Source: Pipra filicauda (taxonomy: Eukaryota; Chordata; Aves; Passeriformes; Pipridae). Taken from it: DNA of 64,000 bases. The stretch is taken from the NCBI RefSeq assembly GCF_003945595.2, contig NW_024104368.1, positions 1,196,125-1,260,124 on the forward strand, read 5' to 3'. The position numbers and the translations under genes were made by a program. Positions 13,901-27,814 of the stretch are shown here, piece after piece (the first letter of the stretch is position 1; every line of letters starts with the position of its first letter). The notes beneath the pieces were generated by a model. That model made no database searches. It worked only from the letters and a program-made list of their open reading frames with translations, and was not told where the DNA came from.

Positions 13901-15670
13901 CACTTAGCACAGATGGGGACAAATAATTTCCAGCATCATGTCTCCCATTTTAGCTCCCAATGGCTGGACTGAAACAACTGTGGCACGATATCTCAGAAAG
14001 GGCACAGCAATAGCCATGTCACACGTCCAGTGATGCATCCGAGAGCAGCAGCAGAAAAGCAGCCCTTGGCTTCAGCATGTCCAAAGCTTGGCTTAGCCCT
14101 GCCCGGCCGATGGCACCCCACAGCACTGTGACTTGCTCTTGAAATCTAATTGTGTCAACAAACATTTTACGACTTCAGAATAAATAACTTTCTCTTTCCC
14201 TCTGAGCAGGCTTGTTTTAAATGCCACTTGCTCTGTCTCTACCATTAATGAGCACGAGTTGACGCATTTTCCACAGCAAATCATGGCTTTACTGCAAAGG
14301 TACAGAATATTAGAGCCACAATTTCATTGGCAAGATTTTTTTGCTTGTGAACCCATTAATTTTTCCCTGAACATTTTTTCTCCTCCTCTTGCTGGAATAG
14401 AGAATTGCTCTTTTGCAGGTCTATTCTCGCTGCTATTCCCTTGGCTTGAGTGAAATATATATGAGATGACTCAGAGTTTGAACTCTCACTATATGTTTCT
14501 TATACAAAGTCTCTGTGTGTCTGGGGACTTAAGACAGATATTTAATTTTAGATAAGAAATACTGGTGACATCATGCCTTTGATTTCTTTGCTGGATATCT
14601 GCTCAGCCTGCACATGGTGAAGTTGTTCAGCCATAACAGCCTCATCCCATTTAGGAAGTCACATAATATTCAGCATAGGTACAGAGCAGCAGGCAGCCAC
14701 TGGTCCTCTTGGGTGGTGCTTAGCTGGAGTGCACGATAACCCTGCTGAATCCATACAATAACACAGAGGTAAGAGTAGAAGACTTTGCAAAGCAAGCTAG
14801 GTTTTCTAAGACATTTTTGTGCAGCTTCTGCATCCGTGGGACAGCAAAGCACATCAGCCCGAGGGTCAGCCACCCTTACCCCACATCCCACCTTGCACAT
14901 GTTGGTTTATATCCCCTCAACACACACAAGGGAGAGGTTGAATTTAACCTTGCCATCAGTGACTTCAGCTTACCACAGCAGAAGATGCCGGCAAGTGCAT
15001 CCAAGCAGAAGGAAGTATGCACATAACAGCTTCATTTTTAGCTTTACACATTAAAAAAAAAAAGACGTATTCATTTTATTTTGAAACATGACTAAGTAAA
15101 AGCTCATATGCATGGAGAGGAGCCTGAGAAAAAAAAATCAGACTCCTGCAGTAACACCTTTAATCGAGACCATTTTGACGACATTACGGTGACAAATTTT
15201 TAGCCTTTCCTACAATTTTATACCTTCCTACACAGCAGGTGTTATCCAAAAAGATCTAGGAGAGCTATTAGCATGGATAAACAGGGCATAAGACAGGAAA
15301 TAAAATCTAATTGCTGAGGCACAAGTCAAACTGCAGTACTTGCACATCAGGAGAAACAGTTAGCATGTGAAGTGTCTTACCGAGGGGTCCTCATTCTTCA
15401 AAACTCCAGTCAGTCTTGAAACATCTTCCTAAAGTTTAGTCTTCAGTTCAGCCAGGAGTAATAACTTTGCTCCAACTATCAGCTTCATCACTTTGGTCTA
15501 CATAAAGGAAACCATCATCAGAATCACCCTGGGCTTGCTAACGGGCCTCCAAGAAACACACAGACATGCTGCTGTTACTTCTCCAATTAATATCCAGAGT
15601 TAATATCCAGGTGGGCACAAAGCTGATTAAAGCAGCTCCTAGGCTTTAACTTACTTTTGCTGGGTTTTAC
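7976..15670. other. Non-coding DNA, no gene recognised
   Basis: There are only short chance frames, the longest near 128 codons on the minus strand at 10329-10715, with no domain, signal peptide or splice-consistent homology. I saw no tRNA-like or snRNA-like block and no transposon with clear ends. Confidence 0.7.
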
Positions 15671-15675
15671 CTTTT

Positions 15676-15706
<31 letters not shown>
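15671..15706. repeat. T-rich pyrimidine tract
   Basis: A run of T with a few C lies about 70-100 bp before the CR1 fragment that follows. On the minus strand it reads as an A-rich tract. Confidence 0.9.
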
Positions 15707-15774
15707 GAAGCCTTTGTCAGGTGCTTCTCCTAATTGCCCTAAATGAATAATGAACAAACCTGCAGATTGAGACA

Positions 15775-16061
15775 ATTGGGTTTTTTCAACCTGGAGAAGA
15801 GAAAGCTTAGGGGTGACATACTTGCAGCCTTACAGCATCTAAAGGGAGCCTACGAGAATGGAGAGGGACATTTTACAAGAGCATGTAGGTTGCCCAGAGA
15901 AGTTGTGGATGCCCAGTCCCTGTAGGTGTTCAAGACCAGGCTGGATGGAGCTCTGAGCAACCTGGTGTAGTTGAAAGCTGCCCCTGTCCATGGCAGAGGG
16001 GTTGGAACGAGATGATCTTTAAGGTCCCTTCCAACCCAAGCCATTCTATGATTCCATGATT
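15775..16061 (+). mobile_element. CR1 LINE 3' fragment, internally deleted
   Basis: The start matches the end of CR1 ORF2 (TTCAACCTGGAGAAGAGAAA, the 'FNLEKRKL' block). The middle jumps from GAGCATGTA directly to GGTTGCCCAGAGAAG near 15885-15892. This skips the part that would encode the 'CSDRTR...FRLDIRKKFF' block seen in the other CR1 copy at 56.9 kb. The end holds the diagnostic TTCCAACCCAAGCCATTCTATG and the short direct-repeat tail ATTCTATGATTCCATGATT. It is non-autonomous, 5'-truncated as is usual for CR1, and not functional. CR1 points to a bird or reptile genome. Confidence 0.93.
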
Positions 16062-19000
16062 ATGGAGCTCACAGCTGAAACAGAAGCTAGATGAGAAGAA
16101 ATGGTAGGAACCCAGTTGAGAGCACTCCAGAGGCATGTCTAATCCAACAGCAATAGACCTCAGAGGACATAAACCTCTCAGCTCCAGGGCTGTGGTTTGG
16201 TATATCACCTTGGCCTGAGGTCAAAATCAGCCCATGGCATACTTAAGGATGGCAGGTTTTAACATCTGTTCTAAAGCCTGAAAGCCACCAAACTGGTGGA
16301 TATATGAGCTGCCTCTTATATAAATGGCTCATAAAGCATCCATGCCTTTTTAGCTAGTACTTATGTTTTCAATTTTTGTGTCAGTGTGTGAAGAAACCAA
16401 AACCAAACCTGCAGCTCCCAGTTTAGGGCCCCTTGTATCAGATCACAATCACAAGCTGTTCAACAAAACTAATAACATTGCTCTGTGCCCCAAGAAGGGA
16501 TGAGCGGTAGTCCTAGGTGAAATGAGGTTGCTGAGGCTCAGGTGCCACCCTCACATTTCCACCTCACTGACCAAGACAGTATCATTTGGCCTCACACCTC
16601 TACCTCAGAAGTTTTCTGTTGAAAAGAATCTCACAACACAAGCCCCAACCCATAAATCTCATTTCTTTAGGTGTGTGAATTTGCAGTAAGGGGGATGTGC
16701 TTGGCTTTAAATATTGACCCGCTGGAGTCAAAGTGGATTCAAGGCAGAATGGTGGTGGTCTTTCTTGGTTTGCTCAAGGGAGGGACATGGGGTTTGCCCT
16801 TACTAGCCATGCACAGCCCACAGAAATAAAGCATCAGTGATGTTACCCATGTGCTATGAGCCAACTCTTAACAGTGCTGCAGCGACTGGTTCAATGATTG
16901 TGAGGCGCACGTACCCCTCAGCATCCCTCTCCTGTGAGGCCATGCTCTTGAAGCCCAGGGTGCTGAAGTGCAAAGTTTACTCCTCTTTTAGCACTCCCAG
17001 CCGGTAAGTCATTTTCCAGGCATACCTAAAACTATTTTAATTTTTTATGTAAGAAAAATACCGTTAAAAAAAAATCACAACAGTGTGAAATATGAAGACT
17101 CAGCAGGGGTGTTTCTTCATTTCCTCAGGGAGCTATCAGTTACTTCTGACCCTGTAATAAGAGACTGTAGGTGACAGGCTTTTTGTTTTTAACTTTTTTT
17201 TTTCTTTCTTTAAACTGTAAAATGATATAATGTCTTACTGAAGCTCATTATACATCACCTTACTGGTGTATTGGGTCAGGGAGTCTGTGGGTTAATCCCG
17301 TGATGGGTAATGAAGCATTACTTATAACTACATTTAAGACTTTGCTTTTTCATTTCCCTGCAGAGTACCACTTGCTGTATTACCTATGGTGAACTGCAGC
17401 ACTCAATTCACCTTCTGTGGACACTACTTATTATTTTATAGGCCTCTAACATGTCACTTCTTCCATGTTTCTGCACTAAAAATATTTCTAAATGGCTCCT
17501 AACAGGAAAGTCTCCACTTTCATTTAATAAATCCATTTAGTCTCCTTATTCCTTGGTCCTCAGGAGAAGCAGAGTGGTCCAAAGAAAACATGTGCCATTG
17601 ATTGGGAACCTAGGATTAAGACTCCTTGGGATGCTATACTCTTAAACCCACATTGTAGCCTGACTACTTTCCCTGCTGAAACGCACAGTGAGCAGATGCT
17701 TTCCTTGCCCCTTTGACCAGGCTTTCTTCAAGCTGTTGCAGGGGGTATGGCCCATGTAATTGAGGCACAGCTTCAATTGGGATTTTCTCATAAGGGAAGG
17801 CAACAGAACTCAACACACTGGCATGTCCATGGGCTCTGCCTTGCAGATTGGCATTGTTTGGTCCCCAGGCACTGGCTGGTGGCATCCTCCTGCCCCTTGA
17901 TCCAGCAAAAAGCCACAGCTGGTCAGCAGTGACACCCACCACAACTCAAGCCGCAGAGTTCCTGCCTTTGCACTGTCCAGTGGCTCCTTGTTGCTTCATT
18001 AAACTTGCAGCGATGTTTCTAAGTACTGGGATATTTATGTCGACTTTGACACACTACCAGTCAGATCTCCCGTATTAGGGTTGTATTATTTTTTATGTGA
18101 AATGTTGCAGCAGCTAATTGCAATTACCAGAAAGCATATACAAGAGAGCTTGTTGATTGCCAGTAGACAAAGACACTTTGGAAATCTTGGATTTTGCTAT
18201 AGATGAAAGCCTATAAATTTTAAAATAGAAACCACGTTATCATTTACAATTTCCGTTTGCTAACAAATTCTGCTAAACAAAATTGGCGGCTGATTAAGTA
18301 AACATTTATACATAAATAAAACAGTGAAGATCTCTTCAGTTATTGAGATGCAGCCAGTTCAGTCTCTCGTAAATAATACAGTGATGAATTCTGGCGTTAC
18401 AGTGCATGATAAAGCTACCTAGTCTCAAAGTCTTAGGCAAACTAATCCATACGCATGAATCAATCAGTTCATTTTAGTCATACTGGCGTTACATAAATGT
18501 CACTAAAATCAATGACTGAAAGACATAAAAGATTAATAAGTCCTCATGCGGTACATCTAACTGGGATGCAAACTTACAGCAGATAACTTCACGCTGAACA
18601 CAGCTATACAGGTAGGTTGAATAAGTCATTTTAATAGAAAACTCAAGGGCATGCCTGTGATGAGCAGGCATGGATGAGAAAAATCTGGTGCGTTATTAAT
18701 TTCAGACAATGCCGAGTTCTTTTTCATAATGTACATTTTATTAATGCTCTCCATGATAGCTTTTCATACCGGTTCACCACCAGGAGTACAGTAATTACAA
18801 TGTATTAAGATTCATTCCATGCCTGAGGAGTAAGGAAGTCCAGTTAAGATATGGAAAGCAAGTGAAATGTCAATCACTATTGACTCAGGGCTGGATTAAA
18901 TCAAAACTCTGCCCTGGGGAACCCAGCGGCTGGGTGGGTTTGGTAACAGCACCTCCCAGACACAATCTTCAGTGAATATCTTGCCTCCCTCTCCTCACTG

Positions 19001-19728
19001 GCTCACCTCCGCACATAACCTGTGTGCCATCAATACGGATGCAGTGGATGGGATTCATCATTTTTATTAGGACTTGGGGTTGGTCTGGCTCATCATTACA
19101 ACTGTCAGTTACTGGGTGTCAGCCTCTTCAGGGTTGGAAAAAGAGAGAAACATTACAGGTTGTTGTAAACGCCTCCAAGAATAACTCTTCTAGACATAAT
19201 GGCAAGGGTTTAAGGTGCAGGATGATGGGATTGTCTGGGGAGAGAAACTAATAGTGAGGGCTCTAATGAAAAAAAAATCCACCACTCAACACAACCCAGC
19301 GGATTTCTGCTTTCCTGCAACCTAGTGGAAAAACAGGGAATATCTTCTTTCCTGCAGTTGCAGCCCTCACCAAGACAACGGTCACCTTGCCTAGGGACAC
19401 TATACAAGGCTGGAGAAGCGGGCAAGGGAAGAGGCATCCATATGTGGCAAATGAAAGCACAGTGTCCTCTGTGCACTGGTTTGATAAATAAATAAATGTG
19501 ATAAATATGTAAATAACTTGGCACTAGTAGTTGTTAGGTGTTAATGGCAACAGCAGCCAGAGAGAGGTGGATAACAGAGGAGGTATTCAAGTACTCAAGA
19601 GGAAAAGACCAACCCTTGCAGCTCACCTTGAACCACTGCAAGCAAATTACCTCTCTAGATACCCACACTCCTCAGTCATTTAAAGCAGCTTCCAATTTCT
19701 GTTTATTGCCCACTGGCCATTCCTAGCA

Positions 19729-19802
19729 AAGGTATAGGGGCTTTGCCCCCAACACTATTCTAAATAAGGTATAGGGGCTTTGCCCCCAACACTATTCTAA
19801 AT
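19729..19802. repeat. Perfect 37-bp tandem duplication
   Basis: Two identical 37-bp units (19729-19765 and 19766-19802) start AAGGTATAGGGGCTTTGCC and end CACTATTCTAAAT. There is no mismatch between them. Each unit contains the short inverted pair GGGGC...GCCCC. The identity suggests a recent duplication. Confidence 0.97.
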
Positions 19803-20628
19803 ATGTTGGTTGATACCACCTGGCTTTTTAATGGGGAAGGACACTTCATGCTGGCCCTGCTTTCTAGAAAATGCTAGGCTGAAGAGAGTCTTCTATGTCT
19901 AGAGAAAGTTATTCTGTGTAATTTTCAAAAATATCTTTTTTTTTTCTCAAGTATGGTTTTTTCCCCTGATTTCAATTTTTAATTTCAATTCTTTTTTTCC
20001 AATTTCCCTGTACTGGCTGAATCCACATGGTTGGACTCAGAGTAAATAAGGCATTAGTAGTTGTGAAGGATGAAGGGGAACACCCGAAGCTCCTCTCCAG
20101 CTTCCATCAGGTACCATGCTGCAGCAGCTCACATTCTGCAAGCGCCCGTGCCTGAGTGCAGCCCTGTTCTGCTGGCAGTGTTTGCAGATGGCCACTGTTG
20201 TGCCGTGGCAGGGGACAGTGGATGACAACTCAATGGGGAGCAGAGATTTATCAGCTTTTACTCACCTAATGCCACCCCCGCCACGCCTCGTTCCATGGAG
20301 AGGTGCGGACACTACTCTGCGCTAATGCTAATAAAGCTGGACCTGGCAGCACTACTTATGACTTCTCAAGCTTGCTTGGGCATATAAAGTTGAGTACAAC
20401 ACACACATCCATATTCTCTCTTCTCTCACAGACACAGCTACACAGACATGGGGACCTGCACTGGCTGGCACCCACCCGCACCAGGCACAGTCTTGCACAC
20501 GCATTTGCGAACATGCTGAGGAGAAGTGCACATACAGGCACTGGCTGACATGGACACAGATGTCTATGCATGCCTCCATTTAGCCAGCTGAACTATTGGC
20601 CCAACACCATTAATAAACCTTCAGGGGT

Positions 20629-20664
20629 TCTTTTTTTTCCTTTTCTTTTTTTTCTTTTTTTTAA
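20629..20664. repeat. T/C low-complexity tract
   Basis: Interrupted T runs with single C residues. Composition only, with no gene nearby. Confidence 0.85.
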
Positions 20665-23600
20665 ACTAATGCTAAAACTCTGGGAATAACCACACTGATG
20701 AGGTTTGAATCCTTCTGGTGATTTCTGCCCATCCCACCCCCACCCCCCCTACAACTGCACCAAGCAGCCCAAGTCCTCTGTGGGCTGTAGCTGAGTATTT
20801 ACACCAGTGGAGACCATGGGCCCAGTGAGTCCACCCTGTTTACAGGGATGAAGGATTAACTGTCTGCCGAGTCCTCTGATGGATGGGTCTGTCATCCTTC
20901 AGGTGCCTCCTGCACCCACCGTGACTGCACAGCTTGGCTGCAAGACCCCACACCAGCCTCCACAGGCAGACTCCATGGTTTCCCACATATCCATCCCCAG
21001 CTGAGCTGATTGAGAAACGCTATCTTCAAGATACTAAGGCTTATTTTTTTCAAAAAAATATCTCTATTTACACAAGACAATAAAATCTGAGCAGCTTTCC
21101 CCCGAGAAGCTTTTGCCAAGCAGAGCTGCTGCTGGACACATGTGCCAGTCCCTATTTACACACAACAGCTTTGCTTGACAGTACCCTGTTGGCAAGTTCA
21201 GCTTCTTCTGGTGTAAGGACTATTTCTTTGTCCCTCTTTTCCTTTCCTTGTTAGCTCTTTGCACAGACAGGTCTGTATTTACAACAGTAACCTGGATCCA
21301 GTGGGTTCACTTTATACAGCCCAGCTTGCAAGCACGGTGAGGGGCTCAGGATGGTGGAGTGAGCACGCTCAGCCATCTTTAAGTGCTATCAAGTTGCAAA
21401 GTCAACGTTTGGAGCAGATGAAACTAATTTCTTATTACAAAAGACAATTTTCACCCGTTCTGCTCATCTCTAAAAAACAGGCGAGCGACCAAACGGTGAG
21501 GGCACTTTCCAGGGCACTGCCATGCACAGGGCAGCAGGAATCCCAGCTGGACTGTTTTCTCCTTGGGGATGCAAGGGTTTGCTGAGGGTTTTGTTGAGGC
21601 TAGTTTCTCCTGCCTCTCCTGTTGCGCGATCCCAAGTGAGGGATGGGTAAACTGAGGCACAGAGGGGCTGAGGTGGTACGCTGGCATGGGCTTGCTGAGG
21701 CAGGCTTGTTGGGTGCCCCAGGTGCTAGATGACACTGTCTTCCATGGTGACTCGCCTGAAGACTGGCTCCTGCTTGGGCGTCCTTCCACTTTCTGCGAAA
21801 GACAAGGGGAGAGCAGGTAAAGCCCCAGAACAGGACCCTCAAGCAACCACCAGCTATTTTCAAGACCATTTCCACCCCCAGACAAACTAAAGAATGCCTG
21901 GGCTTGCCTTGCAAAGGAAGGCTTGCTCAGAACAGGTGAATGTATTTATGGGTCAACATCCCATCAGGAATCTCCTCCCATCCTTTTTGCTGAATTTGGT
22001 GCTACAGTTTTGCTTAGCTTTAGCCCCACATGAGCCAGTTATTTGTTGAATGGTGTAAGGACCGACAGCATCAACCACTGCTGCCCATCGCTCTGCAGAA
22101 GAAGGGTGATGCCAAGGTGCCTTTTGTTCCTCTGGGTTTAGCCCAGCTCAAGCAAGGAGAGCACAGAGCTGAGCAGCAGCCACCAGCTTGTACCAACCCA
22201 ATAGGCTTGTTTTAGCAATCTGCATTTTTTGTAGTGTGTTCACCTCCAGCCCCCCCTTAATGATAAATAGTCAGTATAAATGACTGCAGAATAAACAGAT
22301 TTGTTTTGCTATCAGACACTATCTGAAGGGCACTTTACATCCTGAGTGCTCTGCTTTACAGCTGCCTCTATAATCACTGAAGCCCCAGGGAGGAAAACAC
22401 CTCCTTTCACAAGTGCAGGTTGGAAAGACACAGCCGCATGCATTTTGGGGTGAACACATGCAGGCTTCTTCATAAATAATATTTCAGGGAGAGGTTAAGA
22501 TAGGCTAGACACATTCAAGAAGAATCAAGTGGTATCTTGGAGCCATTTTCTAAGCATAAATGATTTCACTCCATTTCCCAGCCACCCAAATATATGTTGC
22601 TCTGTATGGCATAATAGAGAATAATACAGGGAAAGTGGTGCGGGCAGAACCGGCAACTATTCAGGCATCTCCCAGCTTGGCTATTTTGACTGATCTTTTT
22701 AATCTTTGAGGAGGAAGGACTTTCATCCTTTCCTTGTTGCTCATCTCTTTTGTTTTCTTTTTTTTTTCCCAAGCAGTGGGATGCATTTTCTCCTTTCATT
22801 TCCACTGCTGCTGCTAGCTTGGTGGGCTGCTTTGCATTGCAGCTCAAACTGTCAACAGCTGAAAATGCCTGGGTGCACGGTGTATCTTGGGGAAAAAAAA
22901 ATCAAATATTCCACCTATTTAATATGAAGCACTCCTCCTGGCTGATATCAACAGCAGCTTAAGCAACGAGGCCTTTTATCTCTAAGTAAGAATGGCAGCA
23001 ACACAAGCAAGGAGGTGGGTGAGGGGAAGGTGACCAAAGGGCAGAGCTGAGGCGCTTGCAAGGAAAGCAACTCTTCCATTTATCAGGGAGGGACCCTCTC
23101 AAAAAAAAGGCCTGCTTGGTGGCAAACTGTATTTTTTTAGGTGAGGAAACGAGGGGCTGGCCAGAGCAGGCATCCAACAGCCACAGCCAGGCTGTAGCCT
23201 GCCTCAAATTAGCCTCCTGTCGCACATGGGGTAATCTCATACAACCTTGCACTTCTCTCCAGATGCCCACAGAAACCACCTGAGAAACTGCTTCTGGCAT
23301 ATTTCAGCCAAAGGACAAAGCCTTGCCAGAAATCAGAGGCTTTTTCTTTTAATTCCCCCCACACAAAGTCCATTTACCCACACCCCCTCTGCAGCTTTCG
23401 TGCAACCAAGTCCTATGACATGTTTTGGGTGCAGTGCTGCTGCTTCCCAAGGGGCATAACCAAACATCTTCCACCCCGTTCATTGACCGCTTAGTTTTCC
23501 ACATTCATTCCTCCCCCCCCCCCAGTCCATCAGTGGATGCTACCACAGGCTCACGCCTACTGAAAGGTGAAGCCTCTGCTGCTGGTGGGACACAAAGGCT

Positions 23601-24606
23601 ACAGGGTTTATGCCTGCATTGAACTTTCCTGCCACAGTGACCCAACTTAAACTCTGCCTGAGATGCTTCCAAGAGAAGTAGGAAAAGACAGGCTGAAAAC
23701 AGTTTTATTATAGCCAGAATTTATCCATCGAGCATCCTGCTGCTGGAAATAACCTTTCCAAAGTTGTAACTTAAGATGCAGTGGATTTTAAGTGGCAGTC
23801 GGAGATACAGGGTCATCTGTACAAGTACTCCCATGCACACCAGCTGAGGAGGTTGTGCAGTAGCTATGTTTGTTTTATATTCTAAGTTGCTGTTCAGGGT
23901 TTTAAGCAACGCTGTCAAAATACCAAGCATTTGCTTCCAACACATAATAATTGCTCTGTATACCAGCATGTTTTGTTTATTTATTGAGGTTTTAGCTTGG
24001 GTTTTTACATGTGTACAGTGTATTTAAGGAGTAGAAATATAAGAAAAGGAAATATGTGGAGGATGAAGAAATAAAAAGGCAGCAAATACTTAGGATGATT
24101 GTTTGGGGTTTTTTTTGTTCTTTGCATTTTGCTGAAGAAGACTATCACCATCTGTCTGGCATACCAAATACAGTAAACAGTAAGCACCTGTAAAAAACTA
24201 TTTTGATGTGAAAAAGGAAGATTTCCAAGCTATCCTGGCTAGTCTCAATATTTCAGCTTTAAACAGACTATCTCTTCTGCACTGGGATGACAAATGATCT
24301 GGTGTATGATCCATGCATCCCTAGGGCTTGCCAAAGCCTTTGGAAGAGCAAAACTGGTCCTACACCAGCTACCTGTGCTGAACAAAATGTCTCTCAGTCC
24401 AGAATGGTGAGTGCTGCTGGTTTTTCAGGGGTACCCCAGTGCTCTCCCCTGACTGCATTGGTAGTGCCCCTGCTGAGGACAGTCACCACTCACACAGCCA
24501 TCACTGCCTTTCCTGGGAGCACTAATCACAGATTTTTTCTGGTTTCAGCTTTGCGCTGCAGGATGTTCTCCATGCTGTTACCAGAGAGCCTGCGACAACA
24601 TGACAT

Positions 24607-24660
24607 TTATATAATGTTCATGAGCACAGAACATTATATAATGTTCATGAGCACAGAGAC
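24607..24660. repeat. 27-bp tandem duplication
   Basis: Two copies of a 27-bp unit (24607-24633 and 24634-24660) share TTATATAATGTTCATGAGCA and differ only in the last three bases. Non-coding. Confidence 0.92.
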
Positions 24661-27600
24661 TATTTAAACCCTAAAATATTCATTAAATAAAATTTGCATA
24701 GAGTCTAGCTGAATGCAGCAGATAGCTAAAAATAAAGAACTTTCCTTTCTAAAGGTAAGGAGGAGATCAGGGTGTGACAGATGACCAAGACGGTGCTCTT
24801 AAGCTTTCCTGAGAAAGGTTTTTAATAAGATGAGCTATCTTTTTATCCCTGTTGACTAGACAATTCTACAGGTTATTATATTCTTTATAAACTAGTGAGA
24901 TCAAGAGCATATGGGGATGTGTGAGAGAAAGGCCAGCTGGCCAGAGAAGAGGGAGGGGGATGCAGGCAACAGGGACACATATGGAGACACAGAAGGACCC
25001 CCACGAGCTCTCTGCCTCCCACCACTACCAAGGTTTCCCCTGGCCCTGTGAAGCATCTCACTGCTTATTACCTGGGGGCAGGGAGGAAAGAAAAAGATTG
25101 GTTAACAACTTCAAAGAATTAAAAGCAATCAAAAGGCAGAAATTAGCAGTATCATGGTAAGTAATATTGTCTACAAAATGCCTCCAAAGCTGTGATGAAC
25201 ACCCTCCCTTCCCAGCAACCCTCCAGTCTACATAGTCTTTACTAGCATGTCTTTCACCTTGTGTTTCTCCTTCACATGTTTCAGGGAGATTTTTACAGTC
25301 TCTTATGGCTCTTGAAGAAAATGGGTAGGAATTGCCTGCTAGAGTCAAAGTGTCCTTAAGTAGTAAACTGATGCATCAGCTCATTATGGGGTAGTCTGCA
25401 ATGGGATTACAAAGGAAAAATAACCCAGTCCTGTGCAAATTAGAAGGACCAAGTGAAAAAAGGGATTCACAACTTGCAAAGAATCCCAAGATGATTTTCA
25501 GGAAAATGCAAGGCATGGAGCCTTGCACTTCTCCACTCTCCTCTTTCCACTGCAAAAAAGGCTTTCTGAAGAGACAACTCAAGCAAGGGATTGACAATCC
25601 TCCCTCCAAACATGCCTGGCAACCTATGCTTCCCAAAGGTGGTCCCGTGTTTCAGAAAGCGGTCTGTGTATTGTTTGATGTTTTCATCAAGCACTACCTG
25701 TTTGCTTCTATTCTGTTTGTTTCACTGAAAGTGGGATGCTTAATGCAGTTGAATGATGAAGATTTAATCCCCTCCCTATAAGGCAAATCTGGTTGTTTTT
25801 GTCTTGTTAAATGAAGCTCTACAAAGGAAGAACCATCCAGTACTGGGTTGATTATCCCCATCAACCCAGCTTGCAAAGTTATGTGCCCCAAGCATGAGCA
25901 TGGATTTAATACCATAATCACCACTGCCTCTTCATCAAGCTGTTTTCTCACATCCCTGCCTTGGCTCAGCGTTAAGAAATGCCTTAGAAGTTTTTTAGCT
26001 CTCCCTCCTACCCCAGGAGCATTGTAGGCACTGAGGACTTAACAGTGACTTGATTTTCACATGCTGCAGTCTGCATAGAACACACCACTATATTGCCAGT
26101 CATGTAATAATTATATCTAGTGAGCTATTTATCAACAAGCAGAAACCTTCACCATGCCCATAATCAACTATCTGACACAACAAAGTCTGTTCTCAAGGGA
26201 AAAAAAACCAGCCAAAAATAATCTGCATCCTGCTCCCCATTTTTGGCTTAATAAAATTAAAATGCATAATATCTATTTTCCCTCTATTTTGTGATTCAGC
26301 TGTTTCCAAAGCTATAAGAAGCACCAACAGTGAATCCTATGGTGTCAGAACGGCCCGGGGACAGAAATAATCAGCTTGAAAATAAGCAGCATTTTTTGCA
26401 ATCAAAGTGCTAATGGGCATGGTAGGCTGGCAGAGGGAAGTGTGAGTGAGAAGAACAGCCTGCACACTGATAAATCTGAAATACACAGAAAGGCTGGGGA
26501 AGAATGACCGTTTGTAGTAAAGGAAGTCAAAGATTTTTCAGTAGGACAAAATCATCCCATAGCAAATCCACCACTGCTTCGTTCTTTCATAGTTTCAGGG
26601 ACACTGGTAAATGCTGTGCTGATCACCTGCCTCCACTTTATCACGATGATATTTGTTAAGGCATATCTCACCCTCTGCATGAATTCAATCCGTCCATATT
26701 ACTGGAAAACTATTTTTTGAGTCTAATTCAGTAAAAGAGTTTTTACATTCTCCAAAGTAGGAAGTACTTCAATTATTTAAGGCCTCAGCAGCCTCTACTG
26801 GGCTGCTACATGGATTGCTATGACCACGTGAGTCTGAAACACCTGCTTTGCCTGCACGCATAGGTCTACTGCACTGTCTTCCATCGCTGCTGGCATGGAA
26901 AATAAAATGAAACAGGGAGGCAGCATCAAGTGCAAGAGCGTGACCTGACTGGCCAGTGGCTGTTCTGCTATGAAGTGAGGTGATTCCCAATATTCCAACA
27001 GGAAATGCGCCCTTGCCAAAACCGAGACCTGGCAAGAGCCGCTCTTGTGATCAGTGCTTGGTCAGAAATGAAGTTTCCCCCCCAAGATGTTTTGGCCAGA
27101 GTGGCTGGTTGCAGGAAGGATGCAGGTGACTTAAACCAGACTCTTTTGTAGGCCATGAATACCACCAAATACCACCACCACTGGTCCTCACCCCCAACAG
27201 GACTCTGCTGAGCAGCACCAAGCAGCACAGTCCTAACGCGAGGACAACCCTGTGATGGAGCAGAGCTGCTCTGCTGCTGCATTTATCCTCCAATACTGGG
27301 AATGTCTTGTCTAACACAGGCCTCACCCACCTGCTCCAAGTCTTTTGGCTTTTACCCAACATGATGGCACTTTGATAGACGCAGTTTGGACAGAGGGAGC
27401 CCCAAGCCCCAAAGCCCGGGGCATGGGAGGGCTTTGTGAAAAATCACGTACTGAAAAATCGTTACCAGTTGTGTCCAGAGGTGGTTATTTTCCCTGTCAA
27501 CCTTCCTAGTCTATTTTGTGGCTTTCTGTTTTCCTGATTGCTCTTGAGGGATTTGAAGGGGGAGGCTGGAGGAGAGCAGGAAAGCGCCAGTGGGCCACTG

Positions 27601-27767
27601 GCAGTGGTGGGACGGGAAGGGCGATGTGGCCGAGGATGGTGATGGTGCTTGGCATATGCCCGGAGCAAGAAAATAACGAGACAGCAAACAATGACCGAGA
27701 AGGCCTAACGGGGACTTGTTTTACTCTTTGACATGCTACCAGCAGTTTTTAAATCTCTGAAGAACCC

Positions 27768-27814
27768 AAATAAAAAAAAAAAAAAAACAAAACCAAAAAA
27801 ACCCCAAAACCCCC
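27768..27814. repeat. A-rich / A-C low-complexity tract
   Basis: An A run is followed by AAAACC and CCCC pieces. It lies just beyond the inferred 3' end of ADGRL3. Confidence 0.85.
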
